This document shows positions 35,249 to 45,963 of a stretch of DNA of 64,000 nt, in pieces; positions within the stretch are counted from its first letter, which is position 1; every line of letters starts with the position of its first letter. The notes beneath the pieces are model-generated. The model made no database searches. It saw only the letters and a list, made by a program, of their open reading frames with translations, and had not been told where the DNA came from. Location: NCBI GenBank assembly GCA_014905825.1, contig JACGCN010000019.1:744001-808000 (forward strand), given 5' to 3'. Source of the DNA: Lyophyllum atratum. Taxonomy: Eukaryota > Basidiomycota > Agaricomycetes > Agaricales > Lyophyllaceae. A program made the translations under genes and the position numbers.

Positions 35249-36029
35249 AACTCTCTGGTATGATGCGCACGAAGTAGGTGTATGAGATATCTGTTTTCGA
35301 GGGGAAGTCTTGCACCTTTATACTACGTGCAAAGATAAATGCCCCCGATCCACCCAAACGCACATGTTGGCCAACCGTCCTGGCCCAACCATCGTTATGT
35401 TCCGCACCCACGGCCATAGCCCATTGTTTATCGTGCCACCGTTTGCCCTCGCCCGTGGCATTTGACCCTGGCGGCCAGCATAGCTTTGGTAATTGTGCAT
35501 ATCATGATGCAAGTTCATTCGACCAGAGGAAGTGGCGATTGGATTTTATGACGTGTTGCATTCAGGATACAAAAGGATACAACACACTATTCCTCGGGTC
35601 GTCGCTATAGCCCTTCATTATGGTTCCTCCATCGGGGAGTGCACGGACGAAAATGTGAAGGGTCGGAAATGGAAGGGACAGTGCCCGAGGACACAAGGAC
35701 AGGGGGCAGAGACAGGTCGAACACGACACCGTTCAAAGTTGCAGACCACCTGAGATTCTCCTTCGCCGTATCTATACCCGAGATAGCGAGAAGAGGCCAG
35801 TCTCTACCACCTCTCATGTTTGAGTATCGATAGTGCGTGGTCATCCATATTTCGGGCCACTGTTGCGTGTCGTTTGAGTGTTTCCTTATCAACTAGATTT
35901 CCAAATTATTGTCACTCTAGGATAACCTCGATCTCGTAGAATTTCTGTCGATCCTGATGTCGACTGACGGTATGGGTATCTTTGCGGATATGAATTATGA
36001 TGTACATACAACTAGCTTTCCAATTACTG
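35249..36029. other. Intergenic region holding a copy of the RSA3 3' end
   Basis: About 780 bp between two minus-strand genes. Positions 35891-35937 are a near copy of 36010-36055, the end of RSA3, and still encode EIEVILE plus a stop on the minus strand. The rest should contain the zinc-protein promoter and the RSA3 3' end. No further gene seen. Confidence 0.55.
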
Positions 36030-36055
36030 TCACTCCAGGATAACCTCGATCTCGT
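35891..36055 (-). repeat. Duplicated 46-47-bp segment of the RSA3 terminal exon
   Basis: Copy 1 (35891-35937) and copy 2 (36010-36055) differ by about three substitutions and one base of length. Copy 2 contains the RSA3 C-terminal codons and stop. Copy 1 lies 119 bp downstream in RSA3 orientation, keeps the codons for EIEVILE and the stop, and has an acceptor-like CATCAG upstream (ATCAG|GATCGAC on the minus strand). Confidence 0.85.
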
Positions 36056-36690
36056 TGATACTACCACTTTTGCCAGGTTGCGATGAGGATGCGAATACGT
36101 CAGCACCAGATGCCAGAGAATCGATCAATAAAGACAGGCGTGAGGTCCCCAAATTTGGCTCCTGGAATCATTTTCGTCAGCATGATATTTCTGACTCGAT
36201 GGTTGAGCGAACGGACCTTCCGTATCTCTTCAAGGTCGTCTTTAAACCCGTCTGCGACCGATGCCATCCAAAACTTTCTAAACTTCGCTTTCATCATCTG
36301 TTCTTGAGATTCCTTCTCCGCAGGGTCTGTCTCGTTTATGAACGGCGGAATTTCGCTAGGCGGAGGTGAGGGTGAGGGCGATGTACGGCGAATTGGTCGT
36401 GTTTTCGGTGCTGCATCTGGTTGTCGTGAAGTGGGGGTAGGAATGGATGGAATGATAGCTTCTGGCTCGGATTCCGAATCAGAAGATGACTCAGTCGACG
36501 ATTGCGAGGAGGAGGATGTCACAGGCTGGACAACTACTGGCTTTGCGATAGGTTTGGGGGGCTTCTGCTGTTCTCCTCCTTCTGACTCTGATTCTGACGA
36601 GGAGGACGAAGAAGATGACTCTGATACCGCCCTTCTCTTGCGTTTCCGCACACGTTTCCTCGGTGCAGGTCTAGCAGCTGCAGGAGGCAT
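36030..36690 (-). CDS. RSA3: Rsa3-like ribosome assembly factor
   Basis: Nucleolar protein needed for early 60S subunit assembly. The start at 36690 gives MPPAAARPAPRKRVRKRKRR, a strong basic nuclear signal. A long Ser/Glu acidic low-complexity region follows, then a Pro-rich part. The conserved Rsa3 domain starts with KFRKFWMASVADGFKDDLEE. An intron (36162-36216) is followed by the typical EPNLGTSRLSLLIDSLASGA and a tail ending EIEVILE, with stop at 36030. The open frame continues upstream of 36690 without a stop, but the ATG at 36690 leaves room for the divergent ADE2 promoter and is the best start. It is divergent from ADE2 with 174 bp between the start codons. Confidence 0.87.
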
Positions 36691-36864
36691 TTTAGGCGAG
36701 TGAAAAAAGTGCAAGAGTTGAAGAGGCGGTTTTGGAGATTTGCAACACGTGGAAGGGTACAAAACCCAATCTATGGTTAGGGTCAGTCTAAGACCTAAAT
36801 TTTTGTTAGATTTGAAGTTGCTACCTCCTCGTCTCCACGCCATCACGTTCATTCCTTGTACCCT
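36691..36864. promoter_or_regulatory. Shared divergent promoter of RSA3 and ADE2
   Basis: Only 174 bp separate the two start codons, so both transcripts must start within it or overlap it. No clear TATA box was picked out. The arrangement suggests that purine synthesis and ribosome assembly could be co-regulated here, which is an inference from spacing. Confidence 0.55.
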
Positions 36865-38845
36865 ATGACTGACAGAATCGTTGGGATCCTTGGTGGGTGT
36901 ACGTCTGCGCATCTATGTGGTGTTCTCCGGAAGTCTCACTACTCTTTCAGACTTCGATCCTAAGCTGAGGCTCAGCCGTTAAATTCCAACCCTTTTTGCA
37001 TTAGGCGGTGGCCAATTGGGACGTATGCTCGCCGCTTCAGCATCACTTCTCGATGTTAAAGTTGTGATCCTCGATGTTGGGGAAAATTCGCCTGCGAAAC
37101 AAGTCATCGCGCCCGTGTCTCCGAACCTTGCTCATATCGACGGCTCTTTCACTGACCCCGAAAAGATACGGGTCCTCGCAGACAAAGTCGATGTCCTGAC
37201 TGTCGAGATAGAACATGTCGACGTTAAAACCCTCGAGGACATACAAGGCACTCCCCGCAAAAACCCTCTGGCTATACATCCAAGCCCCACCACGATCCAG
37301 ATCATCCAGGATAAGTTTAGGCAGAAGGAACACTTATCATCACACAGCTGTCCAATTTCCGAGTTTTTGCCAGTAGGCACAACGGAAGAATCTGTTAGGG
37401 ATGTCGCAGGACAGTTGGGCTTGCCTTTGATGCTCAAGAGTCGCACGTTGGCGTATGATGGTCGGGGGAACTACGTCGTTCGGGAGTTGAACCAAATCAC
37501 CGAAGCGATATCAGCGTTAGGAAATCGTCCACTCTACGCCGAAAAGTGGGTTCCGTTTATCAAGGAGATTGCTGTTATGGTTGTTCGTACTGTCGACGGA
37601 GAAGTGCAGTCATACCCCGCGGTCGAAACGATACATAAAGACAACATCTGCCATCTAGTCTTCGCACCATTACGGAGTCGCGATCCCACCCTTTCTCGAC
37701 GTGCGCGCGATTTCGCTGAAGCTGCGGTCAAGACTTTCACGGGTGCCGGCGTATTTGGTGTGGAAATGTTCCTCATGGAGGACGGTCGGTCAATCGCAGG
37801 TCTGTATGCATACCCGCGCTGATATCTATCTAGGTGGCCTTTATATCAATGAAATTGCTCCTCGTCCACACAACTCTGGGCACTATACTATTGAGGCATG
37901 CGAGACATCTCAATACGAGAACCATCTTCGCGCGATCTTAAACCTACCTCTTGGATCCACCGCCCTCAAAGTTCCATCGACCGTGATGTTGAACCTGATT
38001 GGGCACTCATCGTCCATGGAGGAGATAAATACTACCACCAACGTGGCTCTTACAATACCCGGCGCCTCTGTTCACCTTTACGGAAAGTCAGAATGCCGCA
38101 AAGGGCGCAAAATGGGACACATAACGATCGTGGCAGATTCAGATGCTCAGATGCGTTCGCGCCTGCGGCCCCTTCTCGAATCATTGCCCTCAAGCACCAT
38201 GGATGAGATCAACCTGTATGCGCCTGCTGCTCCAGCGCCTGGGTCTGGATTCTCGGACCCCCAACCACTAGTTGGAATAATCATGGGCTCTGACTCCGAT
38301 CTGCCAGTCATGCTCCCTGCTGCGCGCATCCTTGACCAATTCCGCATCCCGTATGAGCTCACCATCGTCTCTGCTCATCGCACTCCAGACAGGCTTGTGG
38401 AATATGCACGGGCTGCGGCCACTCGTGGGCTGCGGACCATTATCGCGGGGGCTGGGGGCGCAGCTCACCTCCCTGGGATGGTCGCCTCGATGACTGCCCT
38501 GCCCGTGATTGGGGTGCCGGTGAAAGGAAGTACCCTCGACGGGGTGGACTCTCTCCATAGCATCGTCCAAATGCCGGTAAGTCGGCTACCTCGTTTTTCC
38601 TGTGTTACGTGTGATCAGTTGTCAACTTATGATCATCCATTCAGCGTGGTATCCCAGTCGCTACCGTCGCCATCAACAACAGCACCAATGCGGGGCTTCT
38701 CGCGGTACGGATTCTTGCTGCGAGCTCACCGACACTGATCGCCGCCATGGATGAGTATTTGAGTGGCTTGGAGAAGGAAGTAATGGGTAAGGTAAAGACG
38801 CTGGAGGAGGTGGGGTGGGAGAAATACGTGGTGAAGCGAACATGA
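36865..38845 (+). CDS. ADE2: Phosphoribosylaminoimidazole carboxylase (fused PurK-PurE)
   Basis: Carries out the carboxylation step from AIR to CAIR in purine synthesis. The ATG at 36865 begins [10 protein letters not shown]. The first intron splits the nucleotide-binding GGGQLGRML motif (donor CTTG|GTGGGT, acceptor ATTAG|GCGGTG). The N-terminal PurK half is an ATP-grasp domain ([51 protein letters not shown]). After the intron near 37790-37835 it continues [20 protein letters not shown]. The C-terminal PurE half has [47 protein letters not shown] and [17 protein letters not shown]. The last exon ends at 38845. The fused two-domain form is the normal fungal arrangement. It is usually single-copy, so it makes a good anchor for synteny. 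Confidence 0.95.
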
Positions 38846-39735
38846 CATTGCATCTCTCGGTATGTACGACTCTTGTATCGGAATAGAAAGAATGTCTGCG
38901 TTCGGAAAGAGCGTGAAGCGTTGGCGTTTACTGGTAAATCCACAAGTCTGGCCGTAACGGTCTATCGTAGTGTGCCAGTCAGAAGGTATGGTTCCCACGT
39001 GATGTGCGCGTTGATGGAGCGCGCATTATTAAAATTTGGATATCATAACTTTGAACCTCATCACGCCCTTCCATCACCTACCTGGTGCTGTCTATATATC
39101 GTTAGTTCGGGCTGATAATGCGGCACTCCTGGTGTATCGTGCGTTGCTGAATGCCCTGTATCCTCGCGCGAATCGCTGATCAATATCAACCCACGACAGT
39201 ACATGACTCCAACGCAACTCCAACGTACGAATTTGTTGCTGGCCTAAGTGGGGATGAACCTGTTTAGCTGGCGGCGTGGTTTCTATGTGTTAGATCTTCG
39301 TCTCTTCTCGTCAGACGCTGTGCGGAGGCAGGTAACGGGCCCGAGGGCCTCATGTGATTACGCCGATGCCCTTTTAGATTTTAGCTAATGCTCGGACTGG
39401 ACGGCTGGACGTGTATATTATTTGTCGTGGGAGATGGAAGAGCGCTCCAACGCGGGATAGTACCTCCGCATCATCGTTTCGAAGGCCTCATCAATGCGAC
39501 CACTCGAATCGGGCGGATAGGTTCTAGTTTCACCGCCTTCATTGCAGTGACAGATACGAGGCGCCCTCACTTCTCCTTCGGCTTAGTTCATCATTTTTGT
39601 CAACACATCGTATCAGACGGTTATGGCCACTGTTTTCAAAGGAACCGACCGATGCGGATCGTCTTCGAACTCTATAAAGCTGGTGGTGGTGGTCAAACTT
39701 TTGGCCTTTCAATTTCATCAGTCGACGTGTGTGCG
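38846..39735. other. Intergenic region between ADE2 and the first laccase
   Basis: About 890 bp with the ADE2 3' end and the laccase promoter. A TATA box (TATAAA) lies at 39673-39678, 58 bp before the laccase ATG. No gene seen; a plus-strand open frame at 39388-40011 runs into the laccase exon and is probably accidental. Confidence 0.55.
39673..39678 (+). promoter_or_regulatory. Putative TATA box of laccase 1
   Basis: TATAAA lies 58 bp upstream of the laccase 1 start codon, a normal fungal distance. Confidence 0.5.
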
Positions 39736-41894
39736 ATGTTTTCCGCAGGTAGAATCATCGCTCTTTGCACTATTTCTCTATCGGTCACTGCCAACGCGGC
39801 ATCGATTGGCCCTGTCTCTGACCTTGTTATCTCTAACAAGGTCATCAGCCCGGATGGCTTCTCTCGATCGTATGTTTCCTCCGAAATTTTCATTGCGATG
39901 GTCAGTGACATAGTCATCAAGTGCTGTTCTCGCTGGTGGAACTTTTCCTGGACCGCTCATCAAAGCGTCGAAGGTTTTTCTTCGCTGTGGATTAGGCGCT
40001 GTATTCCCTAACAGATATATCCAGGGCGCTCATTACAAGCTCAACGTTATCAATCGCTTGACAGATAGCAACATGTTACGCAGTACAAGTATCGTGAGTT
40101 TGTCCCGCCTATTTTGAGATAGTCAGTGATGACGGAGAGCCTCGCACACAGCATTGGCATGGTATATTCCAAAGAGGGACGAATTGGGCTGATGGAACGG
40201 CGTTCGTTACTCAATGTCCCATTACCCCTGGCGATTCTTTCCTCTACGAATTCTCGGTGCCTTCACAAGTCGGGACATACTGGTATCACTCTCATTTGTG
40301 TGCGTTATGTTCATTCTGCTCGTCCATATAGCTAAGCTCGCGCCGTTAGCCACTCAGTACTGTGACGGCCTTCGCGGACCTCTTGTAATATATAATCCCA
40401 ATGATCCATACCATCATATGTATGATGTTGATGATGGTTTGTCGTCTCATACTATTCACCTGCCTTCCACTAAACCTTGTCTTAGAAAATACCGTTATTA
40501 CTTTGGCAGACTGGTGGGTTGTAACAGCCGTCCTTTATAGTATTCTCAGCTCATACTATCTTAGGTATCATGATTATGCTCCTGCGGCAAATGAAGGGTT
40601 GCCTTTGATGTCTCAAGCGACACTGATCAATGGAAAGGGCCGCGCCGTCAATGGCACTGCTGCACCACTGTCCGTTATTAATGTGGAGAAGAACAAACGA
40701 TACCGATTCCGTATCATCGCCATGTCTTGTGATTCCTCCTTTGAATTCCACATCGATAACCACACCTTCACGGTCATTGAAGCCGACGGCGAATACACTC
40801 GCCCCCTAATGGTGGATGCCCTCCAGATCTACGCCGGCCAGCGTTATTCAGTCATCATGACTGCCAATCAACCGGTCGGCAACTACTGGGTTCGTGCCAA
40901 TCCGGATACCAGAAGCGTCCCCGGCTTCGATGGTGGCAGGAATTCGGCTATCCTCCGATACGCCGGTGCACCCGCTACGGATCCTACCACAAACTATCGT
41001 GTCGCAAACCTGCTGAAAGAAGTCGACCTTCATGCTTTGTACAGCCCCAAAGCGCCTGGGAAGCCATGGAAAGGCGGCGCAGACGTGAATCTCAACATTG
41101 TACACACCTTCAATGCCACGTCTTTCCACTATGAGATGAACGGAGCGCCATTTATTCCGCCTACGGTACCAGTCCTCCTTCAAATCCTTAGCGGGACTGA
41201 AGACGCGCGCGATCTCCTACCCAAAGGAAGCGTGCATTCCTTACCTCCGAACAAAGTCATCGAACTATCGCTCCCTGGTACTGGTGTAGAACTTGGTGGT
41301 CCCGTAAGTGCCTGCCGCTCGCCGCATGAACCATTGCTGACGATGCACCTTTCCAAATTAGCATCCTTTCCATCTTCACGGTGTAGGTTCTTCATACCTC
41401 TACATAAACTCGTCGCTAAAATGCTACTCTTAGCATTCTTTCTCTGTCGTACGGAGTGGCGACAGTTCTGAATACAACTACTTGAATCCCGTCCGACGCG
41501 ACACCGTTAATACAGGTTTAGCAGACGGAAACGCGACGATACGTTTTGTCACTGATAATGCCGGTCCCTGGTTCCTGCACTGGTACGCCATTTCCCACCT
41601 ATACGTTCTGTCGACACTACTGATGGCTCACGCCTAGCCACATTGACTGGCATCTCGAATTGTACGTGATGATGATCTTGCCCTGCCTCAACCGATACTT
41701 ATCAAAAACCTTTTTGTAGAGGTCTTGCCCTCGTCTTCGCCGAGGACACCGCGCACACTAAGGCAAAAAACCCTGTACCGGGTGGGAATCGTTTCGACGT
41801 GGAAATACCCGGCGTTCGCTAACTTCTTTCATGTCTAGAATCTTGGGACAAGCTCTGCCCTAAGTATAACTCCTCGACGCCCGACCAGCTCTGA
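39736..41894 (+). CDS. Laccase, multicopper oxidase (copy 1)
   Basis: Secreted phenol oxidase that reduces oxygen to water. The start at 39736 encodes a signal peptide ([21 protein letters not shown]) before the mature ASIGPVSDL. All four copper-binding signatures are present after splicing: [52 protein letters not shown] and [12 protein letters not shown]. In the last, the position ten residues after the T1 Cys is Leu, which puts it in the Leu axial class. About ten or eleven introns; the one at 39974-40024 splits ASK|GAHYK. The C terminus ends [10 protein letters not shown] with the stop at 41894. It is tandem with the second laccase, which has a very similar protein. Likely roles are lignin or phenol oxidation, pigment or development; the sequence does not decide. 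Confidence 0.92.
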
Positions 41895-42721
41895 TATACG
41901 CTGCAATGGTTGACACTGATTTACAGGATATCTCCAATAACCGTTTACCATCTCTTACTATATAAGTACGTGAGAAGACTGACGTCATTACCTGCCTAGC
42001 TAGCTTTCAGTCATAGTCACAGAAACTTTAAGCATACCAAGCCTATATGTCGCGCACAGCTAATGAAACCAAGCATTCTAATAACCTAGTGGGCTACACC
42101 TCCAGATCATTTGTCACTTGGGCCGTTACTTAATATCAGTTCATCATTCTTGCGACCCACATTCTTTCTACCTCGGTCCCCACCAACCCCCCCACGCAAA
42201 TTTGTTTCCTCCAGGGTCCGCCTGGTTCGGATCCCTTCAGACTTGATAAGCCTACCTGCTGCTCTCTGGAGCACATGTGCGCTGTGATGCGCCATGCAAT
42301 AACTCGTCCCTAGGGTCATAGCTGGATGGTTATCCTCGGTCCTACCGCTGGTGGCGGAACCAAGCTTGATATGGATCAAAACACTTCCCCACCGCTGGCT
42401 CGCAACGCCCTCCTCCTTGACCTGATAGTTATTGATGGCTCTCTAATCCGTGGCGATATGCTGGCATCTGTCCGCGATATCTTGGGATAGACACTGGAAG
42501 CCGCTCACCCTGCCGCTCGGACCATACCCTTGGCTCTCACGATTCTGTCAGGCCATGAACAAGTCACTAAAATTTCCTGTTTGACAGATTGTTTCAGGGT
42601 TCGCTTGTCGACGATGACGATTAGTATCAGAGAAGGCAAGGTAAGAATTTGGCAACCTGAAAATGTATTAAAGCCAGACGCTGTGTTCGTATGGTCTCCC
42701 TCATTCATTGACCCATTGGCC
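41895..42721. other. Intergenic region between tandem laccases
   Basis: About 830 bp with the 3' end of laccase 1 and the promoter of laccase 2 (TATTAAA at 42666-42672, 50 bp before the ATG). A 54-codon plus-strand frame at 42326-42490 (starting MVILGPTAGGGTKLDMDQN) has no known domain and may be a remnant or chance. Confidence 0.5.
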
Positions 42722-44896
42722 ATGCTGAGTACGATCCTTCTCTTAGGCGCTTCTGCGCTTTCGCTCCTTCCCAGTACGCAGGCGGTAGCGATCGGGCCAT
42801 CAACCGACTTAACTATCAAGAATGTTGTTATCAGCCCGGATGGGTTCACTCGATCGTCAGTCCACATCTCGTCGTCTGTCAATGCTTAGTCACGAATATG
42901 GCCTACAGCACCGTACTTGCTAACGGAATCTTCCCTGGACCAGTCATTCGAGGAGATAAGGCATGTTGCGCGACTCGTGTAGTACTACTGGGATACTGAT
43001 GCCGGGACCAGGGTGATAGGTTCAAGATTAATGTCATTGACAGCCTTACCGATCCGACCATGCTGCGAAGCACGAGTATTGTAAGTCTCCCATCCCATGC
43101 CTTATGGGCGCCTATTTAACGTTGTTGCAGCATTGGCATGGTATCTACCAGAACACAACCAATTGGGCCGATGGAGCGGCATTCGTGACACAGTGCCCGA
43201 TTGCAGCAAACGATTCCTTCCTATACGACTTCTCGGTCCCGAACCAAGCTGGTACATTCTGGTATCACTCCCATCTTGGTGAGTTCTAAATATTTGCTTT
43301 GATATTGCTCGTCCTTATTGTCGATTAGCGACTCAATATTGCGATGGATTAAGAGGACCCTTCATTGTCTATGATCCTAACGATCCCCATAGAAGCAAGT
43401 ATGATGTCGATGATGGTAAGCTATGAGCCGCCTCTTGTGACTTACACTTTGCTCACCATTTCGGTTGGTATTTCACCCAGAATCTACCGTCCTCACCTTG
43501 TCAGACTGGTTCGTCTGCTGTCCAGTCCTGTCTGTGGTGGGTATCGAACTTACAATTACCTAGGTATCATGAGCCCGCCAAAGTTGCTGATGAAACCGGG
43601 ATACCCTCTACACCGTACTCGACGCTGATTAACGGCAAGGGGCGCTACGTTAACGGGACTGCAGTTCCACTATCCGTCGTCAACGTCACGAAAGGTAGAA
43701 GATACCGTTTCCGCATCATCGCGATGTCCTGCGATACAAATTTCGTCTTCTCCATCGATGGGCACACCTTCACAATTATCGAAGCTGACGGAGAGAATAC
43801 CGCTCCTCTCAACGTCGATTCGATACAGATCTACGCTGGTCAACGTTACTCCGTCGTCATGAATGCAGATCAACCGATCGGAAACTACTGGATCCGCGCA
43901 GATCCTGACGCCCGAGGCTTCCCAGGATTCGACGGCGGTAGGAACTCGGCCATTCTCAGTTACGCAAGTGCTGCTCTCCGGGATCCCACGAGCACATCAT
44001 CTATCAGCAACCCCTTCAAGGAGGTCAACTTGCACGCTTTAACGAATCCTGCTGCGCCTGGGCTTCCGTTCGTCGGTGGGGCCGATGTTAACCTGGTCAT
44101 CAAGCACGACTTCGACTTCACTGCCCTCCACTACACTATGAATGGCGCTTCTTTTACCCCACCTACTGTTCCTGCCCTCCTACAAATTCTTAGCGGAGCT
44201 CAGAGCGCTCAAGACTTGTTACCACAAGGAAGCTATTATGAGCTGCCTGCGAATAAGGTAATCGAACTGACGTTGCCCGGCTCTGCTTTCGAACTCGGTG
44301 GACCTGTAAGAAGTTTCCATCTGCGGCTACGTGAAATTTGCTGATAGTATCAATCCTAAGCATCCCTTCCATCTCCACGGTGTACGTGTTTTTCGTCGTT
44401 TTCTCTTGTTCAGATCCTTACGTCTCGAAAAGCACTCTTTCTCCGTCGTGCGAAGTGGAGATAGTACGACGTACAACTACGTCAATCCGGTCCGTCGTGA
44501 TACCGTCAATACCGGTGTCGCAGATGGAAACGCAACCATTCGATTTGTAACTGATAATGCTGGGCCATGGTTCTTGCATTGGTACGAGCTTTGCATCATA
44601 TTTCGATTCGTCGTACTCACATCTGTCTCTTATGAAGTCACATTGACTGGCATCTTGAATTGTACGTAACTTTACCGGAAGTCTCAGGGAATTTGATCAC
44701 TTATGAATAATTTAATATATGTAGGGGTCTCGCAGTCGTTTTTGCTGAAGACATCCCAGGCACGAAGGCTAAGAACCCAACTCCTGGTGAGTAACATCCG
44801 CCGTGGCTGCCCTGCAGATCTAACGGTGTGGGTTATCTAGACGCCTGGGCCAAACTTTGCCCCCGATACGATTCATTGACTCCAGACCAACTCTAA
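42722..44896 (+). CDS. Laccase, multicopper oxidase (copy 2)
   Basis: Secreted phenol oxidase, tandem paralogue of copy 1. The start at 42722 encodes a signal peptide ([21 protein letters not shown]) before VAIGPSTDL. Copper motifs after splicing: [24 protein letters not shown] followed by [28 protein letters not shown], and [16 protein letters not shown], with Leu in the axial position. Exon structure matches copy 1. The third exon's intron (42961-43011) has a GC donor where copy 1 has a GT donor, at the same protein position and the same length of 51 bp. The protein ends YDSLTPDQL at 44896. Sequence between the copper motifs has diverged, so the duplication is not recent. Confidence 0.92.
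42961..43011 (+). other. GC-AG intron in laccase 2
   Basis: Donor GATAAG|GCATGT, acceptor GACCAG|GGTGAT, 51 bp. Laccase 1 has a GT-AG intron of the same length at the same place (39974-40024), which supports the reading. Confidence 0.8.
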
Positions 44897-45963
44897 GAGA
44901 GTGTATGGCAGGGCTCTGAAGCGTTCTTCTTTCCCCGCAATTTCTCCTTCCAGGTATATAATTTGAAGTCTGAAGATATACGATACCCACTACCTTGATT
45001 GAGCGGGGAGAAATAATATCTGACAGAAAATGGATGTACATATCTTCTTAGCTATAAAAGCGAATTTGAATCAGTGATCATCCAGGAGATTCGCTAGGAG
45101 CATACTAAGTCGTCTGGGGTACATCGTCTAACACGTTGGGACACTCATATGATACAGCTGTCACGGAGTCAAACAGCATCACGAGTGCAGAGGTCGCAGG
45201 GTGGCACTGGAACTGCATTGACCGATAAAGACCAGGACAGCAGTGTTCAGAAGGGAGTTCAAGCCTTCAAGCTTCAACCAAATGTGTGAGCAGGTGCGAG
45301 CGCCAATTATGGCACTGGAACTATGCTGAAGGCTGAAGCAAGTGGTCATTCGAAAGCCAGATCTGAGCACTTGTATTTCAAGTTGGCATTAGCATAAGTA
45401 CATGAATCGTCATAATCGCAATTCAAAACCATCGAGCGCAGATTGTGCAAGGAGAAATAAAGACGTATGCATTGAAAGCAAGAACCTCGTAAGCGTGATA
45501 TAACGTAAGATGCGTAAAATAGAAAATAACAACTTTTTGTTACGACTCGTACGTAGCTCGTGGCAGTGAGTCCAAAGACTCGGCGCGGGGACTCGTGAGG
45601 GGGGATGCAAACCAAGTTCCAGTAGGTACTAGTGATGCGGAGAAGGGGAGCGTGGTGGGGTCATGAGCGGGAAAACGCGATAGCAATGAATATATAGCAG
45701 GTGATGAGAGAGGGAGAGATAATGAGAAGATGAGGTAAGATGAGATGAGATGAACGACGATAAAAGTTAATGATGAGGAAGGCTCGAGAGCAATGCAAGC
45801 AGGGAAGACGAGGAAAAGTAGACACAGTGAACAAAGAGCGGACAATAGTTGGTACATGGCACGAAGGAAACGAACAGGAGACGGGCAAGGTATATAGACA
45901 GCAACGATAAAGAGATGAACGATAAAGAGAGATAAAAAACGAAACACAACCAGAACGAACAAA
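44897..45963. other. Convergent intergenic region
   Basis: About 1.07 kb between the stop of laccase 2 and the stop of the minus-strand kinase at 45964. It holds two 3' untranslated regions. A hydrophobic minus-strand frame at 45540-46025 comes from a long purine-rich plus strand (pyrimidine-rich minus) and is not convincing as a gene. Confidence 0.5.

Noticed and set aside
36691..36912. Upstream extension of the RSA3 frame
   Set aside because: It is open by chance or as leader, and overlaps the ADE2 start. The ATG at 36690 matches the basic N terminus expected.
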